Source: Miltoncostaea sp963823515
Lineage (GTDB): Bacteria; Actinomycetota; Thermoleophilia; Miltoncostaeales; Miltoncostaeaceae
Direction: 5' to 3'
DNA length: 64,000 bases
Assembly: GCA_963823515.1 (NCBI GenBank)
Contig: CAWGMB010000014.1
Coordinates: 1-64,000 of the forward strand
Below are positions 17,519 to 27,639 of the stretch, piece after piece. The notes beneath the pieces were generated by a model, which was given only the letters and a program-made list of their open reading frames with translations, did no database searches and was not told the DNA's origin. The position numbers and the translations under genes are program-made. Each line of letters starts with the position of its first letter. Within the stretch, counting starts at the first letter, position 1.

Positions 17519-17857
17519 CTAGAGGACGGGGCCCAGCCCGAAGGGGCTGCCCTCGGAGTCCCGGCAGATCGCCCAGCGCTCGCCGGCGTGGATGACCCCG
17601 CCGCCGAGCTCGGTGACGCGCGCCAGCGCGGCCGGGACGTCCGCGACGGAGAAGTAGGGGAGCGAGACGCGATCGCCTGGGCCCGAGGCGCGCGGGTGCA
17701 CCCCGAGGAGTCCGTGGGTGCCGGCGCTCTGCCAGCCCTCGCCCTGCTCCGCGGTGCGCGGGGCGAGCCGGGTGCCGAGCACCCCTTCCCAGAAGCGCAG
17801 CGCTCGCGCGGGGTCGTCGGCGGGGAACTCGACGAGCGTGGGCGGCGTTCCGGACAC
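17519..17857 (-). CDS. VOC-family (glyoxalase-like) protein
   Basis: A 112-residue protein of the vicinal oxygen chelate fold: EFPADDPARALRFWEGVLGTRL at the start, VADVPAALARVTELGGGVIHAGE in the middle, and CRDSEGSPFGLGP at the end, which is the usual C-terminal strand motif. Members include dioxygenases, lyases and resistance proteins; nothing here fixes the substrate. The GTG start lies 6 bases downstream of TACGCT on the minus strand. It is divergent from the rimP operon. Confidence 0.82.
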   Translation of the reverse strand: MSGTPPTLVEFPADDPARALRFWEGVLGTRLAPRTAEQGEGWQSAGTHGLLGVHPRASGPGDRVSLPYFSVADVPAALARVTELGGGVIHAGERWAICRDSEGSPFGLGPVL

Positions 17858-17959
17858 CTCCCCAGCGTAGCCCCCGGGGGCCCCTCCCGCTGGGACGGCC
17901 CCGGTGCGGGAGTGCTATCTTGGACGTTCCGCGAGGGACGATGAACGGTGGCGACGGGA

Positions 17960-17984
17960 GGTGGGTCATGAACCCACCTTTTTT
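17960..17984 (+). terminator. Terminator hairpin in the rimP-nusA leader (possible attenuator)
   Basis: GGTGGGT (17960-17966) and ACCCACC (17972-17978) form a perfect stem with a 5-base loop followed by six T residues (17979-17984), the only textbook intrinsic terminator I found. It lies between a probable -10 box (TATCTT, 17916-17921) and the rimP start at 18019, so it must be read through for operon expression. CCCAC (17973-17977) can instead pair with GTGGG (17985-17989), giving a competing fold. Since NusA is encoded downstream, autoregulation by attenuation is plausible. Confidence 0.7.
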
Positions 17985-18018
17985 GTGGGCGCGCAGGAGT
18001 ATCGGGAAGGGGGTCTCA

Positions 18019-18468
18019 ATGGTCGGTCAGAAGGAGTTGGAGCGGCGCGTCGAGACGGCCCTTGCCGCCGCGATGCCCCGGGTCGAGCTGCTGGAGCTCA
18101 CGGTGCTCCCCGCGCAGGGTGGGATGCTGCGCCTGGTCGTCGACCATCCCGACGGCGTCGACCACGGGGTCTGCGCCGACGTCACCAAGGTCCTCGAGGA
18201 CGCCGGGCTGCTCGCGGAGTACGGGGCCGAGGTCTGGTCGCCGGGCCCCGAGCCCCCGCTGCGCACACCCGAGCACTTCCGGAACGCGGTGGGGCGCGAG
18301 ATCCGCGTCCGGGCGAAGGAGTCCGGCGGTCCGCGCTCGTACACCGGAGTCATCCTCGCCGCCGGCGAGGAGTCGATGAGCCTGTCGTCGGGAGACGGGG
18401 TCGTGGAGATCCCCTTCTCCGCGATCCAGAGGGCGCACGCATTCGAGGAAGTCGAGGCGCAGGGGTGA
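18019..18468 (+). CDS. rimP: Ribosome maturation factor RimP
   Basis: Helps assemble the 30S subunit. The 149-residue protein has the N-terminal RimP domain (LLELTVLPAQGGMLRLVVDHPDGVDHGVCADVTKVLED) with the family PGPEPPLRTPEHFRNAVG segment and a C-terminal SH3-like domain. ATG at 18019 follows AAGGGGG at good spacing. The frame is open upstream through the leader terminator back to an ATG at 17941, which would add 26 unconserved residues and is less likely. It is the first gene of the rimP-nusA-ylxR-infB series. Confidence 0.92.
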   Translation: MVGQKELERRVETALAAAMPRVELLELTVLPAQGGMLRLVVDHPDGVDHGVCADVTKVLEDAGLLAEYGAEVWSPGPEPPLRTPEHFRNAVGREIRVRAKESGGPRSYTGVILAAGEESMSLSSGDGVVEIPFSAIQRAHAFEEVEAQG

Positions 18469-18541
18469 GCGCATCCGCGATCGTCAAGGCGGTCCGGGCC
18501 GACGTGGCCCGCGCCGTTCAGTTCGTTGGGGGGAGCAGGAG

Positions 18542-19912
18542 ATGAACCGAGAGATCATCGAGGCCATCAAGCAGATCGAGCGCGAGAAGGGGATCGACGC
18601 CGAGACCCTGATCGTGGCGCTCGAGGACGCTCTGCTCGCCGCGTACAAGAAGACGCCCGACCCGGCCGAGTTCGCCCGCGTCAACATCGACCGCGAGACC
18701 GGCGAGATGCGGGTCTTCCAGGTCATCCTCCCCGAGGGGGAGGAGCTGCGGACCCTGCCGCGGGAGGAGCCCGTCATCCCCGAGGGCGTCGACCCCGAGG
18801 AGTACGAGCCGCCGCCGCCGGACATCGACTGGGCCGCCTACGACGACTCGGAGATCGACGCCGTCAACGTGACCCCGGACAACTTCGGCCGCATCGCCGC
18901 CCAGACCGCCAAGCAGGTCATCCTGCAGCGGATCCGCGAGGCCGAGCGCGAGATGATGTACGAGGAGTACGTCGACCGCGTCGGCGAGGTCGTCACCGGG
19001 ATCATCCAGCAGTCCGACTCGCGCTACACGCTGGTGGACCTCGGCCGCGTCGAGGCGCTGCTGCCCGAGAGCGAGCAGGTCCACAACGAGCGCTACGACC
19101 ACGGCGCCCGCATCAAGGCCGTCATCGTCGAGGTGCGCAGCTCGACCAAGGGGCCGCAGGTCATCGTGAGCCGCCGCTCCGACCAGTTGGTGCGCGAGCT
19201 GTTCAAGCTCGAGGTGCCCGAGATGGCCGACGGCCTGGTCGAGATCAAGGGCGTCGCCCGCGAGCCCGGCTGGCGGTCGAAGATCGCCGTGATCTCGCAC
19301 GTCCAGGGAGTGGACCCGGTCGGCGCGTGCGTCGGCCCCCGCGGCTCGCGCGTGCGGATGGTCGTGAGCGAGCTTCGCGGCGAGAAGATCGACATCATCC
19401 CCTTCAACGAGGAGCCCGCGCGCTACGTGGCCAAGGCGCTGTCGCCGGCCCGCGTCCGCGAGGTGCTGGTGGACGACGAGAACCGCCAGGCCACGGTCAT
19501 CGTGCCCGACGACCAGCTGTCGCTGTCGATCGGCCGCGAGGGCATGAACGCGCGCCTGGCCGCCCGGCTCACCGGATGGCACATCGACATCAAGAGCGAG
19601 TCGACCTTCGCCCGTGAGGAGGAGAGCGACGAGTTCGGTGACGAGACGGATTCGACCGTGTCCCGCTGCTCGGCGATCCTGCGCACCGGCAAGCGGTGCC
19701 CGAACGCCGCCGTCTCGGGTACGCGCTACTGTGCCCTTCCCGCGCACTCGCGCTTCGTCGAGGTCGAGACATCGCTCGGTCGCACTCTCACCGGGGAGGA
19801 GACCGAGGAGGCGAGCACCCCCAAGGGGTGGGAGCGCATCTCCGGACTCGCCGCGGCGCCTGTGGCGACGGTGAGCACGGGGGACGGCGACAAGGAGGAG
19901 ACCGAGCGGTAA
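18542..19912 (+). CDS. nusA: Transcription termination/antitermination protein NusA with Cys/His C-terminal extension
   Basis: Binds RNA polymerase and modulates pausing, termination and antitermination. Domains in order: N-terminal polymerase-binding domain (residues 1-~160), S1 domain (VVTGIIQQSDSRYTLVDLG onward), KH1 with VDPVGACVGPRGSRV, and KH2 with LSLSIGREGMNARLAARLTGW ending near residue 355. A tail of about 100 residues follows with C376, C386, C397 and H402 spaced like a zinc knuckle (CSAILRTGKRC, then GTRYCALPAH), then an acidic end. Typical Gram-positive NusA stops after KH2. ATG follows GCAGGAG. The TAA stop overlaps an AAGGAG site for ylxR. Confidence 0.95.
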   Translation: MNREIIEAIKQIEREKGIDAETLIVALEDALLAAYKKTPDPAEFARVNIDRETGEMRVFQVILPEGEELRTLPREEPVIPEGVDPEEYEPPPPDIDWAAYDDSEIDAVNVTPDNFGRIAAQTAKQVILQRIREAEREMMYEEYVDRVGEVVTGIIQQSDSRYTLVDLGRVEALLPESEQVHNERYDHGARIKAVIVEVRSSTKGPQVIVSRRSDQLVRELFKLEVPEMADGLVEIKGVAREPGWRSKIAVISHVQGVDPVGACVGPRGSRVRMVVSELRGEKIDIIPFNEEPARYVAKALSPARVREVLVDDENRQATVIVPDDQLSLSIGREGMNARLAARLTGWHIDIKSESTFAREEESDEFGDETDSTVSRCSAILRTGKRCPNAAVSGTRYCALPAHSRFVEVETSLGRTLTGEETEEASTPKGWERISGLAAAPVATVSTGDGDKEETER

Positions 19913-19921
19913 GGAGCCCCG

Positions 19922-20213
19922 ACGCAGCGCGCACGACATGTCCCGGAGCGCCGGTGCCTGGGTTGCGGTGAGCGACGGGACAAGCCCGAGCTCGCGCGCT
20001 TCACGGCGCAGGAGCAGGACGGGATACACGTCCTGCTTCGCGACGACGGGTCACGAATGGCCGGCCGCGGACTTTACGTGTGTCGGCGGGTCGAGTGCTT
20101 CGAACGCGCGGTCACACGCCGGGCGTTCGGTCGGGGGGCGAGGGTGCGCGGAGAGCTGAGGGTCGATCCGAGGCTTTGTGAGGGGTTCGAGAGCGGGGTC
20201 AATGGGGGACGCG

Positions 20214-20221
<8 letters not shown>
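19922..20221 (+). CDS. ylxR: YlxR (DUF448) RNA-binding protein, no canonical start codon
   Basis: The frame between nusA and infB encodes the YlxR family: VPERRCLGCGERRDKPEL at the N terminus and GRGLYVCRRVECFERAVTRR in the second half, a small predicted RNA-binding fold. It is in the same frame as nusA, directly after its TAA. No ATG, GTG or TTG occurs between that stop and the first conserved cysteine. An AAGGAG site (19911-19916) is followed 5 bases later by ACG (19922). GTC at 19940 is where family members usually begin. I use 19922 as a working start. It overlaps infB by 8 bases. Confidence 0.75.
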
Positions 20222-23121
<2,900 letters not shown>

Positions 23122-23134
23122 GCCGGCGACCTCG

Positions 23135-23461
23135 ATGGAGTGTGGGCACGTGGGCATCCTCACCGTGGACCTGCACCTTCCCACGGGCTCCTCGTTGAAG
23201 GCGAAGCGCAAGGAGTTGCTGCGGCTCAAGAGCGCTCTCGGTCGCCGCTTCTCGTGCGCCGTCGCGGAGGTCAACCACCACGACCTCTGGCAGCGCGCGC
23301 GGTTGACGCTCGCGCTGGTGAGCCGGACCGCGGGCGAGACCGACGACCGTCTTGCGGAGGTCTCGCGCTTCCTGCACACCGACGAGGCCTTCCAGGTGGT
23401 GGGGGAGTCGCGCGAGGTCGTGCCCGTCGAGGGCGACGGCACGCGGGTCGCCGGCTTCTGA
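23135..23461 (+). CDS. DUF503 (YlxP-like) protein
   Basis: A 108-residue protein of the DUF503 family, usually found between infB and rbfA: VGILTVDLHLPTGSSLKAKRKEL at the N terminus and FSCAVAEVNHHDLWQRARL in the middle, as in other members. Function is unknown; position suggests a role in ribosome biogenesis or translation. Thirteen bases separate it from infB and its stop overlaps the rbfA ATG by one base. Confidence 0.9.
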   Translation: MECGHVGILTVDLHLPTGSSLKAKRKELLRLKSALGRRFSCAVAEVNHHDLWQRARLTLALVSRTAGETDDRLAEVSRFLHTDEAFQVVGESREVVPVEGDGTRVAGF

Positions 23462-23886
23462 TGGCCCGCCGTCCCCGCAACACGCGCATGCGAAGGGTGG
23501 ACACGGCCCTGCGCCACGTCCTCGCCGAGGCGATCGCGCGCGACCTCTCCGACCCGCGTCTCGGGTTCGTCACGATCACCCACGTCGAGGCGACGCAGGA
23601 CGTGCGCGAGGCGAAGGTCTACTTCACCACGCTGCGCACCCGCGAGCGCCGCGGCAGCCAGGAGGCCCTCGAGTCGGCGCGCGGGCTCCTGCAGTCGCGC
23701 CTCGCGCGCGAGCTGCGCTCGCGCAGCACCCCCCAGCTCACCTTCATCTACGACAGCACCCAGCAGGACGCGGTCGCCCTGACCCGGTTCATCGACGAGG
23801 TGACCGCGGACACCGCGCCCGTGCCCGACGATCCCGACGGGCCCGGCACGACCGAGGCGTCCGACGCCCCCGAGGAGAGCGCATGA
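23461..23886 (+). CDS. rbfA: Ribosome-binding factor A
   Basis: Cold-shock-related factor for 16S rRNA 5' end maturation on the 30S subunit. The 141-residue protein has the KH-type core RMRRVDTALRHVLAEAIARDL, DPRLGFVTITHVEATQDVREAKVYF and LQSRLARELRSRSTPQLTFIYD, plus an acidic tail of about 25 residues. ATG overlaps the DUF503 stop; the 3' end overlaps nrnA as ATGA. Confidence 0.95.
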   Translation: MARRPRNTRMRRVDTALRHVLAEAIARDLSDPRLGFVTITHVEATQDVREAKVYFTTLRTRERRGSQEALESARGLLQSRLARELRSRSTPQLTFIYDSTQQDAVALTRFIDEVTADTAPVPDDPDGPGTTEASDAPEESA

Positions 23887-24893
23887 CCGAGCGTCTCAGG
23901 CGCGACGCGACCCCGGCGGAGATCGCGGAGATCCTCTCGCGCCCGGGCGAGCGATTCGTGATCACGTCGCACCACAACCCCGACGGCGACGCGATCGGCT
24001 CGCTGCTCGGCCTCGGCCGGGCGCTGAGGGCCGCGGGCCGGGACGTCGTGCTCGCGCACGCCGACGATCCGCCGGTTCCGGGCGACCTGCAGTTCCTGCT
24101 CGTCGAGGGCGAGGAGCTCGTCCAGGACCTCCCGGCCGACATCGGCGAGCGTGTGCTCATCGCGGTCAACTGCGCGAGCGAGCTGCGGATGTGGAACACG
24201 CCGGTGCACGAGGCGGCGCGGGTGGTGATCGACATCGACCACCACCAGGACAACACCCGCTTCGGCGACCTCAACCTGATCGAGCCGCTGGCCTCGAGCA
24301 CGGCGGAGGTCGTGTGGGGCGTGCTCGAGCTGGCCGGCTGGCCGCCCACCCGCGAGGTGGCCGAGCCTCTCTACGTGGGCATGATCACCGACACCGGTCG
24401 CTTCGGCTACGGCAACACCAGCCCTCGGACGCACCGGATCGCGGCGGCCATGATCGAGGCCGGAGTCGACCCCGCGGCCATGTCCCGCCGTCTCTACGAG
24501 GAGCAGCCGCTCGACCGCCTCCTGCTGATGGGCCGGGCCCTGGAGAGCTCGCGCGCGCTCGCGGGCGGCCGCATGCTCGCCGCGGTCCTGACCGGCGAGG
24601 ACTTCGACGCCGCCGGCGGGCGCGACACCGAGGGCATCGTCGAGGTCATGCGGGGCGTGCGCGGCATGAAGGCGGCCGCACTGGTCTCCGAGGCCGGCCC
24701 CGAGGGCATGTACCGGGTCTCGCTGCGGACCGCCGACCCCAACGTGGACGTCTCGGCGGTCGCTCGCGAGGAGGGCGGCGGAGGGCATCGGGCCGCCGCC
24801 GGCTTCAGCACCGCCCGGCCGCCGGAGGACCTCCTGCGCTGGCTCGACGCCCAGATGAGCGCGCGCCTCGACGCCAACGGGGCCGATGGCTGA
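23883..24893 (+). CDS. nrnA: DHH-family oligoribonuclease / pAp phosphatase (NrnA-like)
   Basis: Degrades very short RNAs and 3',5'-phosphoadenosine phosphate in related bacteria. The 336-residue protein has DHH motif I HHNPDGDAIGS (residues 30-40), motif III IDIDHHQDN, motif IV GMITDTGRF, and the DHHA1 domain ending GGGGHRAAAGF. Motif II, normally an Asp in a (V/A)DC context, reads AVNCASELRM with Asn96, which could alter metal binding or reflect a variant site. It is embedded between rbfA and truB with overlaps on both sides, the usual position for nrnA in Gram-positive operons. Confidence 0.92.
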   Translation: MTERLRRDATPAEIAEILSRPGERFVITSHHNPDGDAIGSLLGLGRALRAAGRDVVLAHADDPPVPGDLQFLLVEGEELVQDLPADIGERVLIAVNCASELRMWNTPVHEAARVVIDIDHHQDNTRFGDLNLIEPLASSTAEVVWGVLELAGWPPTREVAEPLYVGMITDTGRFGYGNTSPRTHRIAAAMIEAGVDPAAMSRRLYEEQPLDRLLLMGRALESSRALAGGRMLAAVLTGEDFDAAGGRDTEGIVEVMRGVRGMKAAALVSEAGPEGMYRVSLRTADPNVDVSAVAREEGGGGHRAAAGFSTARPPEDLLRWLDAQMSARLDANGADG

Positions 24894-25764
24894 CGCCGCG
24901 GTCGCGCCGGCCCCGGCCCTCTGGCTGGTGGACAAGCCGGCGGGGCCGACCTCGCACGACGTCGTCGCCGTGGCGCGGCGGGGCCTCGGGCGGAAGGTCA
25001 AGGTCGGCCACTGCGGCACGCTCGACCCCTTCGCGACGGGGCTCCTGGTGGTGATGGTCGGCCGGGCGACCCGGCTGGCCCCGTATCTTTCGGGTCTGGA
25101 CAAGACCTACCTCGCGACCATGCGCACCGGCTTCACGTCGGTCACCCTCGATCCGGAGGGGCCGATCGAGGCCTCCGGCGCGCCCGCGTCCGCGCAGCGG
25201 ATCCGCGAGTCGCTGCCCGGGTTCGTGGGGCGCCAGGCGCAGCGCGTCCCCGCGCTGTCGGCCGTGAAGGTCGAGGGCGAGCGCCTCTACGCCAAGGCGC
25301 GCCGGGGCGAGCAGATGGACCTGCCGGTGCGCGAGGTCAACATCCACGCGCTGCGCCTGGTGGACGACCTCGGCGACGGGGTCGTGACCCTCGAGGTCCA
25401 CTGCGGTAAGGGCACCTACATCCGCCGCCTGGTCTCCGACATCGGCGAGCGGCTGGGGTGCGGTTCGTACTGCTCGGCGCTGCGCCGCACCGCGATCGGC
25501 CAGCTTTCGGTCGATGACGCGGTCGCGCCCGAGGAGGTCGGCCCGATCGGCGGCCTGCCCCCGCTCAGCGGCCTCGGCCACCTGCCCGCGCGTCCGCTGT
25601 CGGCCGACGAGGCCGCCCGCGTGCTGCACGGTGGGCGGGTCGGCGACCAGGGCGTGGCGGGCGAGGCCGTGGCGTTGGTCGCCGACGGGCGCCTGATCGC
25701 GATCGGGACGCACGACGGCACGGGATCGCTGCGGCCCTCGGTGGTCCTGGAGGACCCCCGGTGA
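24886..25764 (+). CDS. truB: tRNA pseudouridine(55) synthase
   Basis: Makes pseudouridine 55 in the T-loop of tRNA. The 292-residue protein has LVDKPAGPTSHDVV, the catalytic motif GHCGTLDPFATG with Asp47, KTYLATMRTG, and the GKGTYIRRLVSDIG segment of TruB. The C-terminal region is a small PUA-like tail. It overlaps nrnA by 8 bases and ribF by 4 bases. Confidence 0.96.
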   Translation: MADAAVAPAPALWLVDKPAGPTSHDVVAVARRGLGRKVKVGHCGTLDPFATGLLVVMVGRATRLAPYLSGLDKTYLATMRTGFTSVTLDPEGPIEASGAPASAQRIRESLPGFVGRQAQRVPALSAVKVEGERLYAKARRGEQMDLPVREVNIHALRLVDDLGDGVVTLEVHCGKGTYIRRLVSDIGERLGCGSYCSALRRTAIGQLSVDDAVAPEEVGPIGGLPPLSGLGHLPARPLSADEAARVLHGGRVGDQGVAGEAVALVADGRLIAIGTHDGTGSLRPSVVLEDPR

Positions 25765-26705
25765 GGCGCTACAACTCCCTCGGCGACCTGCCGCTCGGCG
25801 GTCCGCGCCGCGTGCTGGCCATCGGCACGTTCGACGGCGTCCACGTGGGCCATCAGGCCGTCATCCAGCGGGCGATCGATCTGGCCGAGGAGCGCGGTCT
25901 CCCCTCCATGGCCCTCACCTTCGAGCCCCAGCCCATCGCGGTCCTGCGCCCCGAGTTGAAGCCCGCCGTGCTCACCCGCATCGCCCTCAAGAGCCAGCTG
26001 ATCGAGAGCCTCGGGGTGATGGAGCTGCTCGTGCTGCCGTTCACGCGTGCCTTCTCGCGGATCCGTGCGGAGCGCTTCGCCGAGATGCTGGTGTCGCCCC
26101 CGGTCGGCGCCGATGCCGTCGTGGTGGGGGAGAACTTCCGCTTCGGCAACGGCGGCAGCGGCACCGTCGAGATGCTCGCCCAGTTCGGGCGCTCGCGGGC
26201 CCTGCGCGTGGAGTGCCCGCCGATGGTCGCGAGCGCCGACGGCAAGCCGATCTCCTCCACCCGGATCCGGCGCCTGATCGCCACGGGCCAGGTCGCGGCG
26301 GTGACCCCGCTGCTCGGCCGCATGCACTCGGTGGAGGGGGTCGTGGTGAGCGGAGACGGCCGCGGGCGTGGCATGGGCATCCCGACGGCCAACCTCGAGG
26401 TGCCCGCCGACTCGGCGATGCCGAGCCGCGGCGTCTATGCCGGGCGCGCGGTGCTCGCGACCGGCCGCAGCGCGGTGGCGATCAACATCGGCGTGGCTCC
26501 GACCTTCGCCACCGCGGCCGAGCCGCGGGCGACCGTGCGCCTGGAAGCCTTCCTGCTCGATCACGACGACGGCGACCTCTACGGGCAGACGATGCGCATC
26601 GACTTCATCGAGCGCCTGCGCGACGAGCGCCGGTTCGACAGCAAGGAGGCGCTGATGGCCCAGATCGCCGAGGATATCGAGCGGGTGAAGGAGCTGGCGC
26701 GATGA
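25761..26705 (+). CDS. ribF: Bifunctional riboflavin kinase / FAD synthetase
   Basis: Converts riboflavin to FMN and FAD. The 314-residue protein has the N-terminal nucleotidyl transferase domain (AIGTFDGVHVGHQAV, GENFRFGNGGSG, ISSTRIRRLIATG) and the C-terminal flavokinase domain (GRGRGMGIPTANLEV, SRGVYAGRAVL, then INIGVAPTF). GTG start overlaps the truB stop (GTGA). The truB-ribF pair is common in bacterial infB regions. Confidence 0.95.
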   Translation: MRRYNSLGDLPLGGPRRVLAIGTFDGVHVGHQAVIQRAIDLAEERGLPSMALTFEPQPIAVLRPELKPAVLTRIALKSQLIESLGVMELLVLPFTRAFSRIRAERFAEMLVSPPVGADAVVVGENFRFGNGGSGTVEMLAQFGRSRALRVECPPMVASADGKPISSTRIRRLIATGQVAAVTPLLGRMHSVEGVVVSGDGRGRGMGIPTANLEVPADSAMPSRGVYAGRAVLATGRSAVAINIGVAPTFATAAEPRATVRLEAFLLDHDDGDLYGQTMRIDFIERLRDERRFDSKEALMAQIAEDIERVKELAR

Positions 26706-27097
26706 GCGACGAACGGATCGTGACCGGGTGCGACTTCGTGTCCGTGCCGACGCGCGACCTGGAGCGGGCGGTGGAGTTCTACGGCACGACGCTCGGGCTG
26801 GAGCGCTCGGCCTACATGCCCGAGCGCAACTACGCCGAGTTCGAGACCGGCACGGTCAGCCTGAGCATCCTCGACCCCGAGCGCATGGGCATCGGGCCGT
26901 TCACGGCCAACCCGAACGGCATCGCCCTGCACGTGGACGACGTCGCCTCAGCCCGGCGGACGCTCGAGGAGCGCGGTGTCGTCTTCGTCGGCGACATCTT
27001 CGACACCGGCGTCTGCCACATGGGCTTCTTCGCCGACCCCGACGGCAACGCGCTGCTGCTCCACCACCGTTACGCCCCGCGGGCGCCGCAGACCTGA
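26702..27097 (+). CDS. VOC-family protein
   Basis: A 131-residue single-domain VOC protein: VPTRDLERAVEFYGTTLGLE, AEFETGTVSLSIL, GIALHVDDVASARRTLEERGVVF, and MGFFADPDGNALLLHHRY with the usual metal-ligand positions of the glyoxalase/bleomycin-resistance fold. Substrate is unknown. The ATG overlaps the ribF stop (ATGA), so it is co-translated with flavin synthesis, which is an uncommon neighbour. Confidence 0.88.
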   Translation: MSDERIVTGCDFVSVPTRDLERAVEFYGTTLGLERSAYMPERNYAEFETGTVSLSILDPERMGIGPFTANPNGIALHVDDVASARRTLEERGVVFVGDIFDTGVCHMGFFADPDGNALLLHHRYAPRAPQT

Positions 27098-27143
27098 GCG
27101 GCGGCACCCGCGGGGGCGGCGGTTTCGGCCCGGAGGGGGTCTG

Positions 27144-27262
27144 CTAACCTCGCCACGCGCCGGGGATAGCGGGACGCCCCCATGGGACGGCTCCCCTCCG
27201 GCAGACCACAGACGACCCGGGGCGGCTACGGCTGCCCCGCGGCTGAGCGAGGAGAACTTCCT
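27144..27262 (+). promoter_or_regulatory. rpsO leader region
   Basis: TAACCT (27144-27149) is a plausible -10 box, giving a leader of about 105 bases before rpsO. The leader is GC-rich with several possible stems, and ends with GAGGAGAA as ribosome site. S15 often represses its own mRNA through a leader structure; I see no match I can assign to a known S15-binding fold, so regulation here is only a suggestion. Confidence 0.4.
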
Positions 27263-27529
27263 ATGCTTTCCAAGGACGCGAAGAGCGGCGTCATCGGCAC
27301 CCACCGTCGCCACGAGAGCGACACCGGATCCCCGCAGGTGCAGGTGGCCATCCTCACCGAGAGGATCAACGGGCTCACCGAGCACCTGAAGTTGCACAAG
27401 AAGGACCACCATTCGCGGCGGGGTCTGCTGCAGATGGTCGGTCGTCGGCGCCGCCTGCTGAACTACATGCAGCGCACCGACTTGGACGGGTACCGCGAGC
27501 TCACCAAGACGCTCGGCCTGCGCAGGTAG
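27263..27529 (+). CDS. rpsO: 30S ribosomal protein S15
   Basis: Primary 16S rRNA-binding protein of the 30S platform. The 88-residue sequence is full length and conserved: SPQVQVAILTERINGLTEHLK, HKKDHHSRRGLLQMVGRRRRLL and YRELTKTLGLRR. ATG at 27263 follows GAGGAGAAC. The reading frame stays open upstream into the leader, but that part is not conserved. pnp follows, the usual rpsO-pnp order. Confidence 0.97.
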   Translation: MLSKDAKSGVIGTHRRHESDTGSPQVQVAILTERINGLTEHLKLHKKDHHSRRGLLQMVGRRRRLLNYMQRTDLDGYRELTKTLGLRR

Positions 27530-27595
27530 GCGCCGGCTCGAGGGGCACTATGAGGACCAGAGGGTCGGCGCCGGGCGGCGTCGGCATCTAGAGGC

Positions 27596-27618
27596 GCCCC
27601 GGCCGAGCGGCGCGGGGC
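27596..27618 (+). promoter_or_regulatory. Hairpin in the rpsO-pnp spacer
   Basis: GCCCCG (27596-27601) and CGGGGC (27613-27618) can pair around an 11-base loop. A second pair of arms, GGCGCCG at 27529-27535 and CGGCGCC at 27566-27572, lies upstream. In E. coli the rpsO-pnp spacer contains an RNase III site used for pnp autoregulation; these stems could play such a part, but there is no T-run and no direct evidence. Confidence 0.4.
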
Positions 27619-27639
27619 AGACAAGGGATGTGAAGTGAC

